Assembly: GCF_002013375.1 (NCBI RefSeq)
Contig: NZ_MAEW01000009.1
Span: 62,001 to 126,000, forward strand
From: Mycobacterium sp. D16Q13
GTDB lineage: Bacteria; Actinomycetota; Actinomycetes; Mycobacteriales; Mycobacteriaceae
DNA length: 64,000 nucleotides
Direction: 5' to 3'
Under the pieces are notes generated by a model, which saw only the letters and a program-made list of their open reading frames with translations, had not been told where the DNA came from and ran no database searches. How positions within the stretch are numbered: the stretch's first letter is position 1; each line of letters starts with the position of its first letter. The translations under genes were made by a program, and so were the position numbers. This document shows positions 54,411 through 63,813 of the stretch, one piece after another.

Positions 54411-57196
54411 GTCGCTTTCTTGGCAGCAGCCTTCTTCGCGGGGGCCTTCTTGGCCGGAGCCTTCTTCGCCGCCTTCGCCGGTGCCTTCTTGGCCCGCTTC
54501 ACCGGACCGCGCGCGCGACGGTCGGCAAGTAACTCCGAGGCCCGCTCGTCGGTGATCGACAGCACGTCATCGCCCTTACGCAGGCTGGCATTGGTCTCGC
54601 CATCGGTGACGTAGGGACCAAAGCGGCCGTCCTTGATCACCATCGGCTTGCCGGTCGTCGAATCCACACCCAGCTCACGCAGCGGGGCCGCCGAGGCCGC
54701 CTGTCCGCCACGGCGTTTGGGCTCGGAGTAGATCTTCAGCGCCTCGTCAAGGGTGATGGTGAACATCTGATCCTCGGTGGCCAGCGATCGAGAGTCCGTG
54801 CCGCGCTTGAGGTACGGGCCGTAGCGCCCGTTCTGCGCGGTGATCTCCTCGCTGCTGGCGGGATCGACACCGACCACACGCGGCAAGGACAGCAGCTTGA
54901 GTGCGTCCTCAAGCGTCACAGTCTCCAGCGTCATGGACTTCAGCAGCGAGCCGGTGCGCGGCTTGGGCCCTTCCACCTTCTTGGCGCCCCGCTTCGGCTT
55001 CGCATCCGCTTCCACGGCGTCGAGCTGCTCGGGCGGCGCGGGCAGCACCTCGGTCACGTAGGGGCCGAAACGTCCATCCTTGGCAACGATTTCGTGTCCG
55101 GTCTCCGGGTCAACACCCAGCGTCCGGCCCTCCTGCGGAATCGCGAACAGTTGTTCAGCCATCTCGACCGTCAGCTCATCGGGCGTGACACCGTCCTTGA
55201 CGTTGGCACGCTGCGGGATGAGCGCCCCGGCCTCCCCGTCCGGATCGGCCACCATCCGCTCCAGGTACGGCCCGTTCTTTCCGACGCGCACATAGATGGG
55301 GCGGCCCTGGTCGTCGTCGAACAACTTGATCGAGTTGACCTCGCGAGCGTCGATCTCCTCCAGGTTGACACCCACCAGGCGCTTCAGACCGCCGGCGCGG
55401 GCCACCGAGCCCTCGACGCCGTGCTCGCCACCAAAGTAGAAGGCGTTCAACCAGTTTGTGCGCCGTTCGTTACCGGAGGCGATCTCGTCGAGGTCGTCCT
55501 CCATGGCGGCGGTGAAGTCGTAGTCGACGAGACGGCCGAAGTGCTGTTCGAGCAACCCGATCACCGCGAACGCGGTCCACGAGGGCACTAGCGCGCTGCC
55601 GCGCTTATGTACGTAGCCGCGGTCCTGGATGGTCCGGATGATCGACGAGTAGGTCGACGGACGCCCAATTCCCAACTCTTCCAACGCCTTGATGAGCGAG
55701 GCCTCGGTGTAGCGAGCAGGCGGATTGGTGGTATGCCCATCTGCGGACAGTTCGGTGACCGTGACGGTCTGGCCCTGCTTGAGCTGTGGCAGGCGGCGTT
55801 CCTCATCGTCGGCCTCGCCACCAGCCAATTCATCCACGGTCTCGACGTACGCGGACAAGAAGCCGGGGAACGTGATGGTGCGACCGCTCGCGGTGAACAC
55901 CACCTGCTCGCCGGAGGTGGCGGTACCCGCGAGGCGCAGGCTCAGCGTGGTGCCACGGGCGTCGGCCATCTGCGAGGCAACCGTGCGCTGCCAGATCAGC
56001 TCGTACAGGCGGAATTCGTCATTGTCGACCAACGAATGCAATTGCCCCGGAGTTTTGAATGTCTCGCCTGCCGGGCGAATAGCCTCGTGCGCTTCCTGCG
56101 CATTTTTCACCTTGCGGGTGTATTGCCGTGGCGAGGGATGCACGTATTCGCTTCCGTACAACTCCGCGGCCTGGCTGCGCGCGGCAGTCAATGCCGATTC
56201 CGACAGCGTCGTCGAGTCGGTACGCATATAGGTGATGTAGCCGTTTTCGTACAGCCGCTGCGCGATGCTCATGGTGCGCTCGGAGGAGAACCGCAGCTTG
56301 CGCCCGGCTTCCTGCTGCAGCGTCGACGTCATGAACGGCGGGTAAGGCTTGCGGGTGTACGGCTTCTCTTCGGCGGATGCGACCGTCAGGGTGGCGTGAG
56401 ACAGCCCAGCGACGAGGGCGTTGGCCCGCACTTCGTCAAGGACCAACACATCGTCGGCCTTCTTGACCTGGCCCAGGGAGTCGAAGTCGCGGCCGGAGGC
56501 CACTCGCAGTGCGTCAACGCTCAGCAGACGGGCATTGAAACGTGGGGGCTTGGCCTCACTACCGGCGTCCAGCTCGGCGCCCAGGTCCCAATACCCGGCA
56601 CTACGGAACGCCATGCGATCGCGTTCACGCTGGACGATGATCCTGGTCGCCACCGACTGCACACGACCGGCGGACAGATTCCGGCCGACCTTCTTCCACA
56701 GCACGGGGCTGACCTCGTAGCCGTAAAGGCGGTCCAGGATGCGACGGGTCTCCTGCGCATCGACGAGGTTGTTGTCGAGGTCACGAGGGTCCTGGGCGGC
56801 CGCAAGGATGGCCTGCTCGGTGATCTCGTGGAAGACCATGCGCCGCACGGGCACCTTGGGCTTGAGAGTCTCCAGCAGGTGCCAGGCGATGGCCTCACCC
56901 TCGCGGTCACCGTCCGTTGCGAGATAGAGCTCGTCAACGTCCTTCAAAAGGCCCTTGAGTTCGGTGACGGTGCCCTTCTTATCCGGGCTGACGATGTAGA
57001 GCGGCTCGAAGTCTTGATCGACGTTCACTCCAAGACGGGCCCAGGGTTCGGACTTGTACTTGGCGGGAACATCGGCAGCGGCACGGGGCAAGTCCCGAAT
57101 GTGGCCACGCGACGACTCGACGACGTATCCGTCGCCGAGATAGCCAGCGATCTTGCGGGCCTTCGTCGGTGATTCGACGATGACGAGCCGTCGCAC
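54407..57196 (-). CDS. topA: DNA topoisomerase I
   Basis: 929 residues. The Toprim domain begins LVIVESPTKARKI. The catalytic Tyr323 is in GYITYMRTDST. The C-terminus lacks zinc fingers and carries repeats with GRFGPYV-type cores, as in mycobacteria, then a basic tail of KKAPAK-like repeats that holds DNA for processive relaxation. The enzyme relaxes negative supercoils through a 5'-phosphotyrosine. The 3' end overlaps the cyclase gene by 4 nt. Confidence 0.97.
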   Translation of the reverse strand: MRRLVIVESPTKARKIAGYLGDGYVVESSRGHIRDLPRAAADVPAKYKSEPWARLGVNVDQDFEPLYIVSPDKKGTVTELKGLLKDVDELYLATDGDREGEAIAWHLLETLKPKVPVRRMVFHEITEQAILAAAQDPRDLDNNLVDAQETRRILDRLYGYEVSPVLWKKVGRNLSAGRVQSVATRIIVQRERDRMAFRSAGYWDLGAELDAGSEAKPPRFNARLLSVDALRVASGRDFDSLGQVKKADDVLVLDEVRANALVAGLSHATLTVASAEEKPYTRKPYPPFMTSTLQQEAGRKLRFSSERTMSIAQRLYENGYITYMRTDSTTLSESALTAARSQAAELYGSEYVHPSPRQYTRKVKNAQEAHEAIRPAGETFKTPGQLHSLVDNDEFRLYELIWQRTVASQMADARGTTLSLRLAGTATSGEQVVFTASGRTITFPGFLSAYVETVDELAGGEADDEERRLPQLKQGQTVTVTELSADGHTTNPPARYTEASLIKALEELGIGRPSTYSSIIRTIQDRGYVHKRGSALVPSWTAFAVIGLLEQHFGRLVDYDFTAAMEDDLDEIASGNERRTNWLNAFYFGGEHGVEGSVARAGGLKRLVGVNLEEIDAREVNSIKLFDDDQGRPIYVRVGKNGPYLERMVADPDGEAGALIPQRANVKDGVTPDELTVEMAEQLFAIPQEGRTLGVDPETGHEIVAKDGRFGPYVTEVLPAPPEQLDAVEADAKPKRGAKKVEGPKPRTGSLLKSMTLETVTLEDALKLLSLPRVVGVDPASSEEITAQNGRYGPYLKRGTDSRSLATEDQMFTITLDEALKIYSEPKRRGGQAASAAPLRELGVDSTTGKPMVIKDGRFGPYVTDGETNASLRKGDDVLSITDERASELLADRRARGPVKRAKKAPAKAAKKAPAKKAPAKKAAAKKAT

Positions 57197-57384
57197 CTGC
57201 TTCGTCTCCTTACCTGCGCATTAAGCCGCATATGTACGGTGTAGGGGGCGGTCCACCGTGGTCACAAGATGACACCCCCGCGCCAATTGCGCAAACCTAG
57301 CCTTCCATATAGGCGTCGGTATTCCCGATGTCAGGGTGGCCAAAAGCGTGTCCGAGTCCTCACTAAACCGCTGCTAAAACCCGG

Positions 57385-57978
57385 TCAGACCCTCGGCCAG
57401 ACGCGGAATGCATCGGTGTCGCCGGGTGGTTCTCCGATGTTTTCCAGTAGCCGCCCCAGTCTGCGTCTTCCACTGATCCGCAACGCGGGATTGGCACCGC
57501 GTGTTCCGATCAAGGTCGGAGCAATGCCCACTCGCATCAGCGCTGCCGCCAGCGGGGAATGCGTATCGGGGGCATGTGGGTCCAGTCCCAGGAGGTACCT
57601 GTCGGCCTCCGGTGAGCCTGCGGCGAGTACCCATGCCCGCAGCTCACGTGCACCCGGTAACCATTGCGCGGGCACGGTTTTCACCGCGCCGCGAGTCCAC
57701 TCGCGCGCAACCGGCAGCACTGCGGGATCCATGGCGGTACGCACCAGCGGATGGTTCTCCGCGCCCGTCTCGGTGTGGCCCAGTTCCGCCTGCAGACCGG
57801 TTTCGGTGATCATCTCGGCCAGTGCCAGCGCACGCCACGGCTGGTCCACGACCACCGAAATCCGGGCACCCCCCGCGCCGACCACGACCTGGCCCGGTCC
57901 GGCCAGCAGCCCCGCCAAATCGGTGACCTCCGGAGGCACCGACTCGGCGGAAAAGAAGGACAGCTGGCTCACAGTCAC
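57385..57978 (-). CDS. Conserved hypothetical protein (Rv3647c-like)
   Basis: 197 residues, soluble, rich in Ala, Leu, Gly and Arg. No catalytic motif is seen; VVVGAGGARISVVVDQPWRA and a C-terminal ALRISGRRRLGRLLENIG are the most regular parts. It lies between topA and cspA as Rv3647c does in M. tuberculosis. Function unknown. Confidence 0.8.
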   Translation of the reverse strand: MTVSQLSFFSAESVPPEVTDLAGLLAGPGQVVVGAGGARISVVVDQPWRALALAEMITETGLQAELGHTETGAENHPLVRTAMDPAVLPVAREWTRGAVKTVPAQWLPGARELRAWVLAAGSPEADRYLLGLDPHAPDTHSPLAAALMRVGIAPTLIGTRGANPALRISGRRRLGRLLENIGEPPGDTDAFRVWPRV

Positions 57979-58009
57979 AGACAGTACTTTCTCCGCGAGC
58001 TAGGGGGCT

Positions 58010-58027
58010 CTCCCCGCGCGCGGGGAG
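58010..58027. repeat. 18-bp perfect palindrome
   Basis: CTCCCCGCGCGCGGGGAG is self-complementary and is followed by TTTC on the plus strand. It sits just upstream of the Rv3647c-like gene and next to the cspA terminator. Possibly a second terminator or a regulator site. Confidence 0.6.
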
Positions 58028-58042
58028 TTTCTTGGAACGAGA

Positions 58043-58071
58043 AACGCCCCCGGCACATGGCCGGGGGCGTT
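58043..58071 (-). terminator. Intrinsic terminator of cspA
   Basis: A 12-bp GC-rich stem AACGCCCCCGGC/GCCGGGGGCGTT with a 5-nt loop lies 18 nt after the cspA stop. On the minus strand it is followed by TCTCGTTCC, a weak U-tract of the mycobacterial kind. It should stop cspA transcription before the Rv3647c-like gene. Confidence 0.8.
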
Positions 58072-58088
58072 CCTTCGACGGATGTGGG

Positions 58089-58292
58089 TCAGACGGCGCG
58101 AACGCCGGTAGCCTGCGGGCCCTTGGGGCTCTGGCCTACCTCGAACTCGACCTTCTGGTTCTCTTCAAGGGTACGGAATCCGTTGCCCGAGATTTCGGTG
58201 TAATGGACGAAGACGTCAGCGGAGCCGTCCTCGGGCGCAATGAATCCGAAGCCTTTTTCCGCGTTGAACCACTTCACAGTTCCCTGTGGCAT
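58089..58292 (-). CDS. cspA: Cold-shock protein
   Basis: 67 residues. Nucleic-acid binding motifs RNP1 [11 protein letters not shown] and RNP2 VFVHYTEI lie in a five-strand OB fold. It acts as an RNA chaperone that melts secondary structure, and is often highly expressed in mycobacteria. A long leader and a strong terminator surround it, so it is monocistronic. Confidence 0.95.
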   Translation of the reverse strand: MPQGTVKWFNAEKGFGFIAPEDGSADVFVHYTEISGNGFRTLEENQKVEFEVGQSPKGPQATGVRAV

Positions 58293-58629
58293 TTCTTTGA
58301 TCTTTCTTTACTTGGGTTCGACATACCCGTTCGGCACGTCGGGCCCCGTTCCGACCGCCATACCCCGTGGAATGATCCTCGCAGTAACCGCGATCACAAC
58401 GTCGATCCTGCGAGTGCAAAACACGAACACAGAAGCTGCGACCCCCTTAAGTAGAGCATGTTTGGGGCGTTGGCGATAGCGGTGTGCCACATAATTGCCG
58501 GGAAGTTCGGTGAACAGTGGCGAAACTTCGACCCTCTTTCGGCCTGCCTTACCCTGGCGTTATGGCCATCTGCGGTAGCGAGCACGGCGCCGTTTTGGCA
58601 CAAGTGTGCAGGTCACGAGGTGTTTTGCG
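58293..58629. other. cspA leader and divergent promoter region
   Basis: No gene is visible in these 337 bp. The left half probably encodes the cspA 5' leader, which in cold-shock genes is long and structured. The right end carries the promoter for the helicase (a TACCCT at about 58550 is a candidate -10 box). Confidence 0.5.
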
Positions 58630-60939
58630 GTGACGGTTGGGTACGGTCGCGAACTGCTGGATCTCATCGTGGCGGGTACGCCCAGCGGCGAGACCCCGGT
58701 GCGGCATGTTTGTGATATCCCCGCGCGAAATGCCGAGGTGGCGGCCTGGCCCCCGTGGGCGCATCCCAACGCAGTCGCCGCGTTTGCGGCCCAGGGGGTG
58801 ACCGTTCCGTGGTCGCACCAGGTCGCTGCCGCCTCCCTGGCGTTCGCGGGACGCCATGTGGTGGTAGCCACCGGAACCGCATCCGGGAAGTCCGTCGCCT
58901 ACCAGCTGCCGATCCTGACCGCCCTGGCCGAGGAGCCGCGGGCACGCGCGCTCTATCTGGCGCCCACCAAGGCACTGGGCCATGACCAGCTGCGCTCGGT
59001 ACGCGAATTGATCACGGGGATGGAAAGTTTCGAGCGAGTGCTGCCCTGCGCGTACGACGGGGACAGCTCCAACGAGTTACGGCGGTTCGCCCGCGAGAGC
59101 TCGCGGTGGATCTTCACCAATCCCGACATGATGCATGTGTCCTTGCTGCATAACCACACCCGGTGGTCGGTGTTCCTGCGCGGATTGCGCTACCTCGTCG
59201 TGGATGAGTGCCATTACTACCGAGGAGTTTTCGGGTCGAATGTGGCTCTCGTCCTGCAGCGGCTGTTGCGCATGTGCGCACGGTACGGTTCGCATCCGAC
59301 GGTGGTATTCGCCAGCGCCACGACCTCGAACCCCGGTTCGGCAGCCCAAGCACTCATCGGACAGCCGGTCGAAGAAGTGATCAGCGATGGGTCGCCTCAC
59401 GGGATGCGCACGGTGGCGCTGTGGGAACCGCCCTTGCTGCCAATCACCGGCGAGAATGGGGCACCCGTGCGGCGCCCGGTCAGCACCGAGGCCTCCCGAC
59501 TACTGGCCGATCTGGTCCAGGAAGGCGCGCGAACGCTGGCTTTCGTCCGATCGCGGCGCGGAGCGGAGATGACGGCGCTCGGTGCCGCCCATCGGCTCGC
59601 CGAGGTCGATCCGGCGCTGGCATCCCAGGTCGCGGCATATCGGGCTGGGTATCTGCCGGAGGACCGCCGGGCATTGGAGCAAGCGTTGTCGACGGGCGTG
59701 TTGACCGGCGCGGCAACGACGAACGCTCTGGAGCTGGGCGTCGACATCGCCGGATTGGATGCCGTTGTGGTGGCAGGTTTCCCGGGCACTGTGGCCTCAT
59801 TCTGGCAGCAGGCCGGCCGCTCCGGCCGCCGGGGACAGGGCTCGTTGGTGGTGCTGGTCGCTCGTGACGATCCACTGGACACCTACCTGGTTCACCATCC
59901 GGGTGCGCTGCTGGACAAGCCGATCGAGGCAGTGGTGATCGATCCAACCAATCCGCATGTGCTGCGACCTCATCTGCTTTGCGCGGCAACAGAACTGCCG
60001 TTGACCGAGGACGACGTACGATCCTTGGACGCAGCGGATGTGGTTTCTGAGCTCGTCGACGACGGCCTCCTACGCAAGCGGCCCGGCGGATACTTCGCGG
60101 CCCCGGGGCTCAATCCCTATGCAGCCGTGGATATCCGTGGATCGATCGGCGGCCAGATCGCGATCCTGGAGGCCGACACCGGGCGGGTACTGGGAACCGT
60201 CGACGCTGGCAGAGCCCCGGCGGCGGTGCATCCGGGAGCGGTCTATCTGCATTCCGGCGAGACGTATCTGGTCGATTCTCTCGATTTTGGTGACGGAATT
60301 GCCCTGGTGCACAACGCTACTCCTGACTACTCGACATTCGCCCGGTCCACCATCGATATCGCGATCACGGGTGAGGGCGAGCGGGTAAACCTGGGTGACA
60401 TACAGATTGGGCTGGTGCCGGTGGATGTCACCCACCAGGTGATCGGCTATCTGCGCAAGCTGACAACCGGCGAGATCCTCGACTTTGTCGAGCTCGACAT
60501 GCCGTCCTCGACATTGAGCACCAAAGCGGTGATGTACACGATCACCCCGGAAGCGTTGGCAGTCATCGATATCGACACGCTCGCCACGCCCGGTGCCTTA
60601 CATGCCGCAGAGCACGCCGCTATCGGCCTGCTCCCGTTGGTCGCCAGCTGCGATCGCGGCGATATCGGTGGGGTGTCGACCGCGCTGCAACCCGAGACCG
60701 GCCTACCGACGGTATTCGTCTACGACGGCCATCCCGGCGGCGCGGGTTTCGCTGCCCGTGGATACGAGCAGCTGGCGATCTGGCTGGGTGCCACCGCCGA
60801 CGCCATCCAGGCGTGCGAATGCGAGGCGGGGTGCCCGTCATGTGTGCAATCGCCCAAGTGCGGCAACGGGAATTCCCCGCTGGACAAGGCCGCGGCCGTC
60901 AAGGTGCTGCGATTGGTGCTATCCCGGCTGTCGGGCTAG
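58630..60939 (+). CDS. DEAD/DEAH helicase with C-terminal DUF1998 cysteine domain (SftH-type)
   Basis: 769 residues from GTG. Superfamily II motifs: Walker A ATGTASGKS (80-88), DECH (192-195), FASATTSNPG, then LELGVDIAGLDAVVVAGFPG and QQAGRSGRRGQ. The C-terminal DUF1998 domain ends with a four-Cys zinc site, CECEAGCPSCVQSPKCGNG. The M. smegmatis member SftH is a 3'-5' translocase; B. subtilis MrfA of the same group repairs mitomycin damage. The role here is likely DNA repair. It overlaps the next gene by 4 nt. Confidence 0.92.
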   Translation: MTVGYGRELLDLIVAGTPSGETPVRHVCDIPARNAEVAAWPPWAHPNAVAAFAAQGVTVPWSHQVAAASLAFAGRHVVVATGTASGKSVAYQLPILTALAEEPRARALYLAPTKALGHDQLRSVRELITGMESFERVLPCAYDGDSSNELRRFARESSRWIFTNPDMMHVSLLHNHTRWSVFLRGLRYLVVDECHYYRGVFGSNVALVLQRLLRMCARYGSHPTVVFASATTSNPGSAAQALIGQPVEEVISDGSPHGMRTVALWEPPLLPITGENGAPVRRPVSTEASRLLADLVQEGARTLAFVRSRRGAEMTALGAAHRLAEVDPALASQVAAYRAGYLPEDRRALEQALSTGVLTGAATTNALELGVDIAGLDAVVVAGFPGTVASFWQQAGRSGRRGQGSLVVLVARDDPLDTYLVHHPGALLDKPIEAVVIDPTNPHVLRPHLLCAATELPLTEDDVRSLDAADVVSELVDDGLLRKRPGGYFAAPGLNPYAAVDIRGSIGGQIAILEADTGRVLGTVDAGRAPAAVHPGAVYLHSGETYLVDSLDFGDGIALVHNATPDYSTFARSTIDIAITGEGERVNLGDIQIGLVPVDVTHQVIGYLRKLTTGEILDFVELDMPSSTLSTKAVMYTITPEALAVIDIDTLATPGALHAAEHAAIGLLPLVASCDRGDIGGVSTALQPETGLPTVFVYDGHPGGAGFAARGYEQLAIWLGATADAIQACECEAGCPSCVQSPKCGNGNSPLDKAAAVKVLRLVLSRLSG

Positions 60940-62039
60940 AAGGCGCGCGCGTACTGCTTGGGCACTGCGGGGCTCAGCTCGGCACCCAGCTCACGCGCTG
61001 CCCGCCGTGGCCAGTACGGGTCGCGCAGCAGCTCGCGGCCCAGCAACACCGCGGAAGCATCACCGGCGGCAAGGATCGATTCGGCCTGATGCGGCTCGGT
61101 GATCATGCCGACTGCCGCTGCGGGAAGGGCTGTTTCGGTCTGGATGCGCCGAGCGAACCGCACCTGGTATCCGGGTCCTGTCGGAATCCGGACATGCGGC
61201 ACATTGCCACCCGTCGATACGTCGATGAGGTCTACCCCTCGTTCCTGCAACTGCCTGGCCAGCTCGACCGTCTGGTCGGGTGTCCAGCTGCCGGCCTCCA
61301 GCCCGGGCTCCTCGGACACCCAGTCAGTCGCCGACACCCTGACGAACAGCGGCAGGTGCGCGGGCCAGACAGTGCGTACCGCCGTGACGGTGTCCAGGGT
61401 GAGCTTGGCGCGGCCAGCGAATGAGCCACCGTATTCATCGCTGCGGAAATTGCTTGCCGGAGAAAGGAACTGATGCTGGATGTAGCCGTGCGCAGCGTGC
61501 ACCTCAAGCACCTGGAAGCCCGCCCGCAACGCACGCCGCGCGGCCTCCACATAATCCTCGATGATCGTGGTGAGATCGGCGGGGGTGGCAGCCGAAGGTG
61601 GCACGAAGTCGCCATACGGCGCATCGGTAGGGCCAATTGTCTGCCAGCTCAACGGGTCCGAGGGATCCAGTGAGCGGTGCCCATCCCACGGCGCGACGGT
61701 CGACGCCTTGCGCCCGGCATGTCCGAGTTGCACTGCGGGGACGGCGCCAAAATCCTTGACGCGTTCCACGATGGCCGCCCAGGCCTGTTCCTGAGTGTCG
61801 TTCCACAGTCCGGTGTCATACGGAGAGAGCCGGCCCTGCGCGTTGACGGCGGTGGCCTCGGTGAACACCAATCCGGCGCCGCCGACCGCGCGGCTGATCA
61901 GATGGGTGCGGTGCCAGTCGTTCGGCACACCGGTCAACGAACCGGTCGGGTCCGCCGAGTACTGGCACATGGGCGACATCCAGACCCGGTTGGGGATTGT
62001 AATGTCGCGCAGCCGGTACGGCTCGAACAGCAGGCTCAT
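60936..62039 (-). CDS. Old-yellow-enzyme family NADH:flavin oxidoreductase (YqjM-like)
   Basis: 367 residues, TIM barrel with FMN. It starts MSLLFEPYRLRDITIPNRV and has WMSPMCQYSA (the YqjM Cys that tunes FMN), QLGHAGRKAS, EVHAAHGYIQHQFLSPASN and VGMITEPHQAESIL. It reduces activated C=C bonds using NADPH. ATG at 62039 is chosen as family-typical. It is downstream of the lipase-like gene with about 90 bp between them. Confidence 0.92.
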   Translation of the reverse strand: MSLLFEPYRLRDITIPNRVWMSPMCQYSADPTGSLTGVPNDWHRTHLISRAVGGAGLVFTEATAVNAQGRLSPYDTGLWNDTQEQAWAAIVERVKDFGAVPAVQLGHAGRKASTVAPWDGHRSLDPSDPLSWQTIGPTDAPYGDFVPPSAATPADLTTIIEDYVEAARRALRAGFQVLEVHAAHGYIQHQFLSPASNFRSDEYGGSFAGRAKLTLDTVTAVRTVWPAHLPLFVRVSATDWVSEEPGLEAGSWTPDQTVELARQLQERGVDLIDVSTGGNVPHVRIPTGPGYQVRFARRIQTETALPAAAVGMITEPHQAESILAAGDASAVLLGRELLRDPYWPRRAARELGAELSPAVPKQYARAF

Positions 62040-62068
62040 GGTCCGAAGGCTCCTCGCGTCGGGTCGGC

Positions 62069-62085
62069 GGCCAGCACGGCTGGCC
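62069..62085 (-). terminator. Short hairpin between the lipase and OYE genes
   Basis: GGCCAGC-ACG-GCTGGCC forms a 7-bp stem with a 3-nt loop. It lies 47 nt past the lipase stop on the minus strand. No U-run follows, so termination is uncertain. Confidence 0.35.
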
Positions 62086-62132
62086 CGGCACAATCCAACG
62101 CAGACGCGTGCCGAATATTTCCCGCGCTGGAT

Positions 62133-63092
62133 TTATCCGGTCTGCTCGGTCGCCTGCTCCTGGTCGGACACCGAAAGCGCCTCGCGGATGAAGTCGGCGG
62201 AGAGAACGACGGCCTCGGCCGTATCGCGCGAGACGGCGATGGCCGGGAAGGCATGCAGCTGCCACGAGTAGCTGTGCACCTTGGCCACCACACCCGCACC
62301 AGTAAGCTTCTCCGCGAGCTCCAGAGCGTCAGGCTCCAGGAACTCGTCCTGTGCGGTGATGAGCAGCGTTGGCGGGAATGCCTCGACCGGTACCGATATC
62401 ACCCGACGTTCTCCAGTGAATTCCACTGGACCCCTGTCGAATTTGGGTGCCAACTTCGCCAGCTTACCCTTGGGCAGGTATGCGTCGTGTCGGCTGGTGC
62501 TGGACGGATTGGCGGCCAGATCCAGATCAAGCAACGGTGAATACCCGACATAGGCAACGGGTTTCGACAGCCCGTGGGTGTGCGCATATTCGATGACCTT
62601 GCCGCTCAGGTAACCGCCTGCCGAGTCTCCGACGACGATCACCCGTGTGTAGTGCTGGAGTAGCTCGCGGTAGGCCTGCACTGCATCCGCCACCGAGGAG
62701 CCCACACCGACCTCCGGCAGCTGCCGGTAGTCGAGCACGTAGACGGGGATCTGAAGCTGGCGCGCCAGCAGACCGGTGATCTTGCGGTGAGTGGCGGGGC
62801 CGCACGCGATGAACGCACCGCCGTGCAGATAGAGGATGGCGGTATCGGAGTCGCCGGCTTGCGTCCCGGCCGGCACCATCAGATCCGTCGGTCTGTCGGC
62901 CAGCGCGATCCGCGTCCGCGCGATGCCGGGTGCGTCGGGACCCCGCTGGGCGCCCCGGTCCAGCCATTTCAGCTGCCGAAGACCCGCGTCGAAGATCGGG
63001 AACAAGATCAGCAGCGGCTTGACGAAGAGCAGGACGAACAGAAACGGCAACCGGGCCTTGAGACCCAACTTGGGGTGCAGGGTGACGACCAT
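62133..63092 (-). CDS. HSL-family alpha/beta hydrolase (esterase/lipase)
   Basis: 319 residues. The oxyanion motif HGGAF (90-94) and the nucleophile Ser157 in VVGDSAGG are those of hormone-sensitive-lipase type esterases. An Asp (about QDEFLEPDALELA) and a His (SWQLHAFPA) complete the likely triad. A hydrophobic helix near the N-terminus (about 15-34) may anchor it in the membrane. It is divergent from the TetR at 63139 with 46 bp between them. Confidence 0.9.
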   Translation of the reverse strand: MVVTLHPKLGLKARLPFLFVLLFVKPLLILFPIFDAGLRQLKWLDRGAQRGPDAPGIARTRIALADRPTDLMVPAGTQAGDSDTAILYLHGGAFIACGPATHRKITGLLARQLQIPVYVLDYRQLPEVGVGSSVADAVQAYRELLQHYTRVIVVGDSAGGYLSGKVIEYAHTHGLSKPVAYVGYSPLLDLDLAANPSSTSRHDAYLPKGKLAKLAPKFDRGPVEFTGERRVISVPVEAFPPTLLITAQDEFLEPDALELAEKLTGAGVVAKVHSYSWQLHAFPAIAVSRDTAEAVVLSADFIREALSVSDQEQATEQTG

Positions 63093-63093
63093 T

Positions 63094-63132
63094 CGGTAAC
63101 GCTACCGCCATCAGTTCGTGCGCCCGTAACCT
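63094..63132. promoter_or_regulatory. Divergent leaderless promoters with short inverted repeat
   Basis: CGGTA-ACGC-TACCG (63094-63107) is a perfect inverted repeat. TAGCGT on the minus strand (63104-63099) would start transcription at the lipase ATG 63092. TAACCT (63127-63132) would start it at the TetR GTG 63139. The TetR may bind the repeat. Confidence 0.5.
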
Positions 63133-63138
63133 CGGTGG

Positions 63139-63783
63139 GTGTCTGAGACCAGGGCCCGACGTCAAGACCGTCGCACCGCAGTAACGACCGCGGCCATCCT
63201 CGATGCGGCCGAGGGACTCTTCGTGGAGCGCGGGTTCCACGCGGTCACGATGGATGCCATAGCCGACGCCGCCGATCTCGCGGTCGGCTCGATCTACCAC
63301 CACTTCAAGAACAAGGAACGTCTCTACCTCGCGCTTGTCGAGCGGGCCCTGTTGGTCAACGAGCAAGCGATGGCCGCGGCCTTCGGCGATGGGCGTACAC
63401 CCATGGAGGAACTGCGCGCCGCCAGCGACGCCTACTGCGATTTCCATCTGCAGAACCCGGGGTACTTCCGCATGATCGCCCTGCGCACCCTGGACGTCCC
63501 CCCCGGCGATATGGCCGACGAGGTCGAGCGCCGGATCGCCGACAAGGTCGAATCGCTGGTCGGCGACATCGCCGACGTGCTCCGCCGTGCCGACACCGCG
63601 GGCGAGCTGCACTGCCCCGATCCGGTCCGGACGTCGATCTTCCTATGGGGCGCCTGGAACGGTGTGCTGTCACTCAATTTGCGGCCCGACCGGCTGCGAC
63701 TTGAGCCCGCCGAAATGCAGCGCGTCCTGGCGCTGGGTCGCGAGATCATCGAACGCGGCCTCATCCGCAACAAACTCTTGTAG
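63139..63783 (+). CDS. TetR/AcrR-family transcriptional regulator
   Basis: 214 residues. Helix-turn-helix at about 15-65 (AAILDAAEGLFVERGFHAVT, VGSIYHHFKNKERLYLAL). The C-terminal domain has FRMIALRTLDVPPG and FLWGAWNGVLSL. GTG at 63139 fits a leaderless start. It is divergent from the lipase and tandem with the nitrilase gene, and may control either. Confidence 0.92.
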   Translation: MSETRARRQDRRTAVTTAAILDAAEGLFVERGFHAVTMDAIADAADLAVGSIYHHFKNKERLYLALVERALLVNEQAMAAAFGDGRTPMEELRAASDAYCDFHLQNPGYFRMIALRTLDVPPGDMADEVERRIADKVESLVGDIADVLRRADTAGELHCPDPVRTSIFLWGAWNGVLSLNLRPDRLRLEPAEMQRVLALGREIIERGLIRNKLL

Positions 63784-63813
63784 GAGCGTTCAATTTTGTA
63801 GTAGCGTTCGGTT

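Noticed and set aside
55607..57172. 521-codon plus-strand frame antisense to topA
   Set aside because: Antisense shadow of a conserved essential gene.
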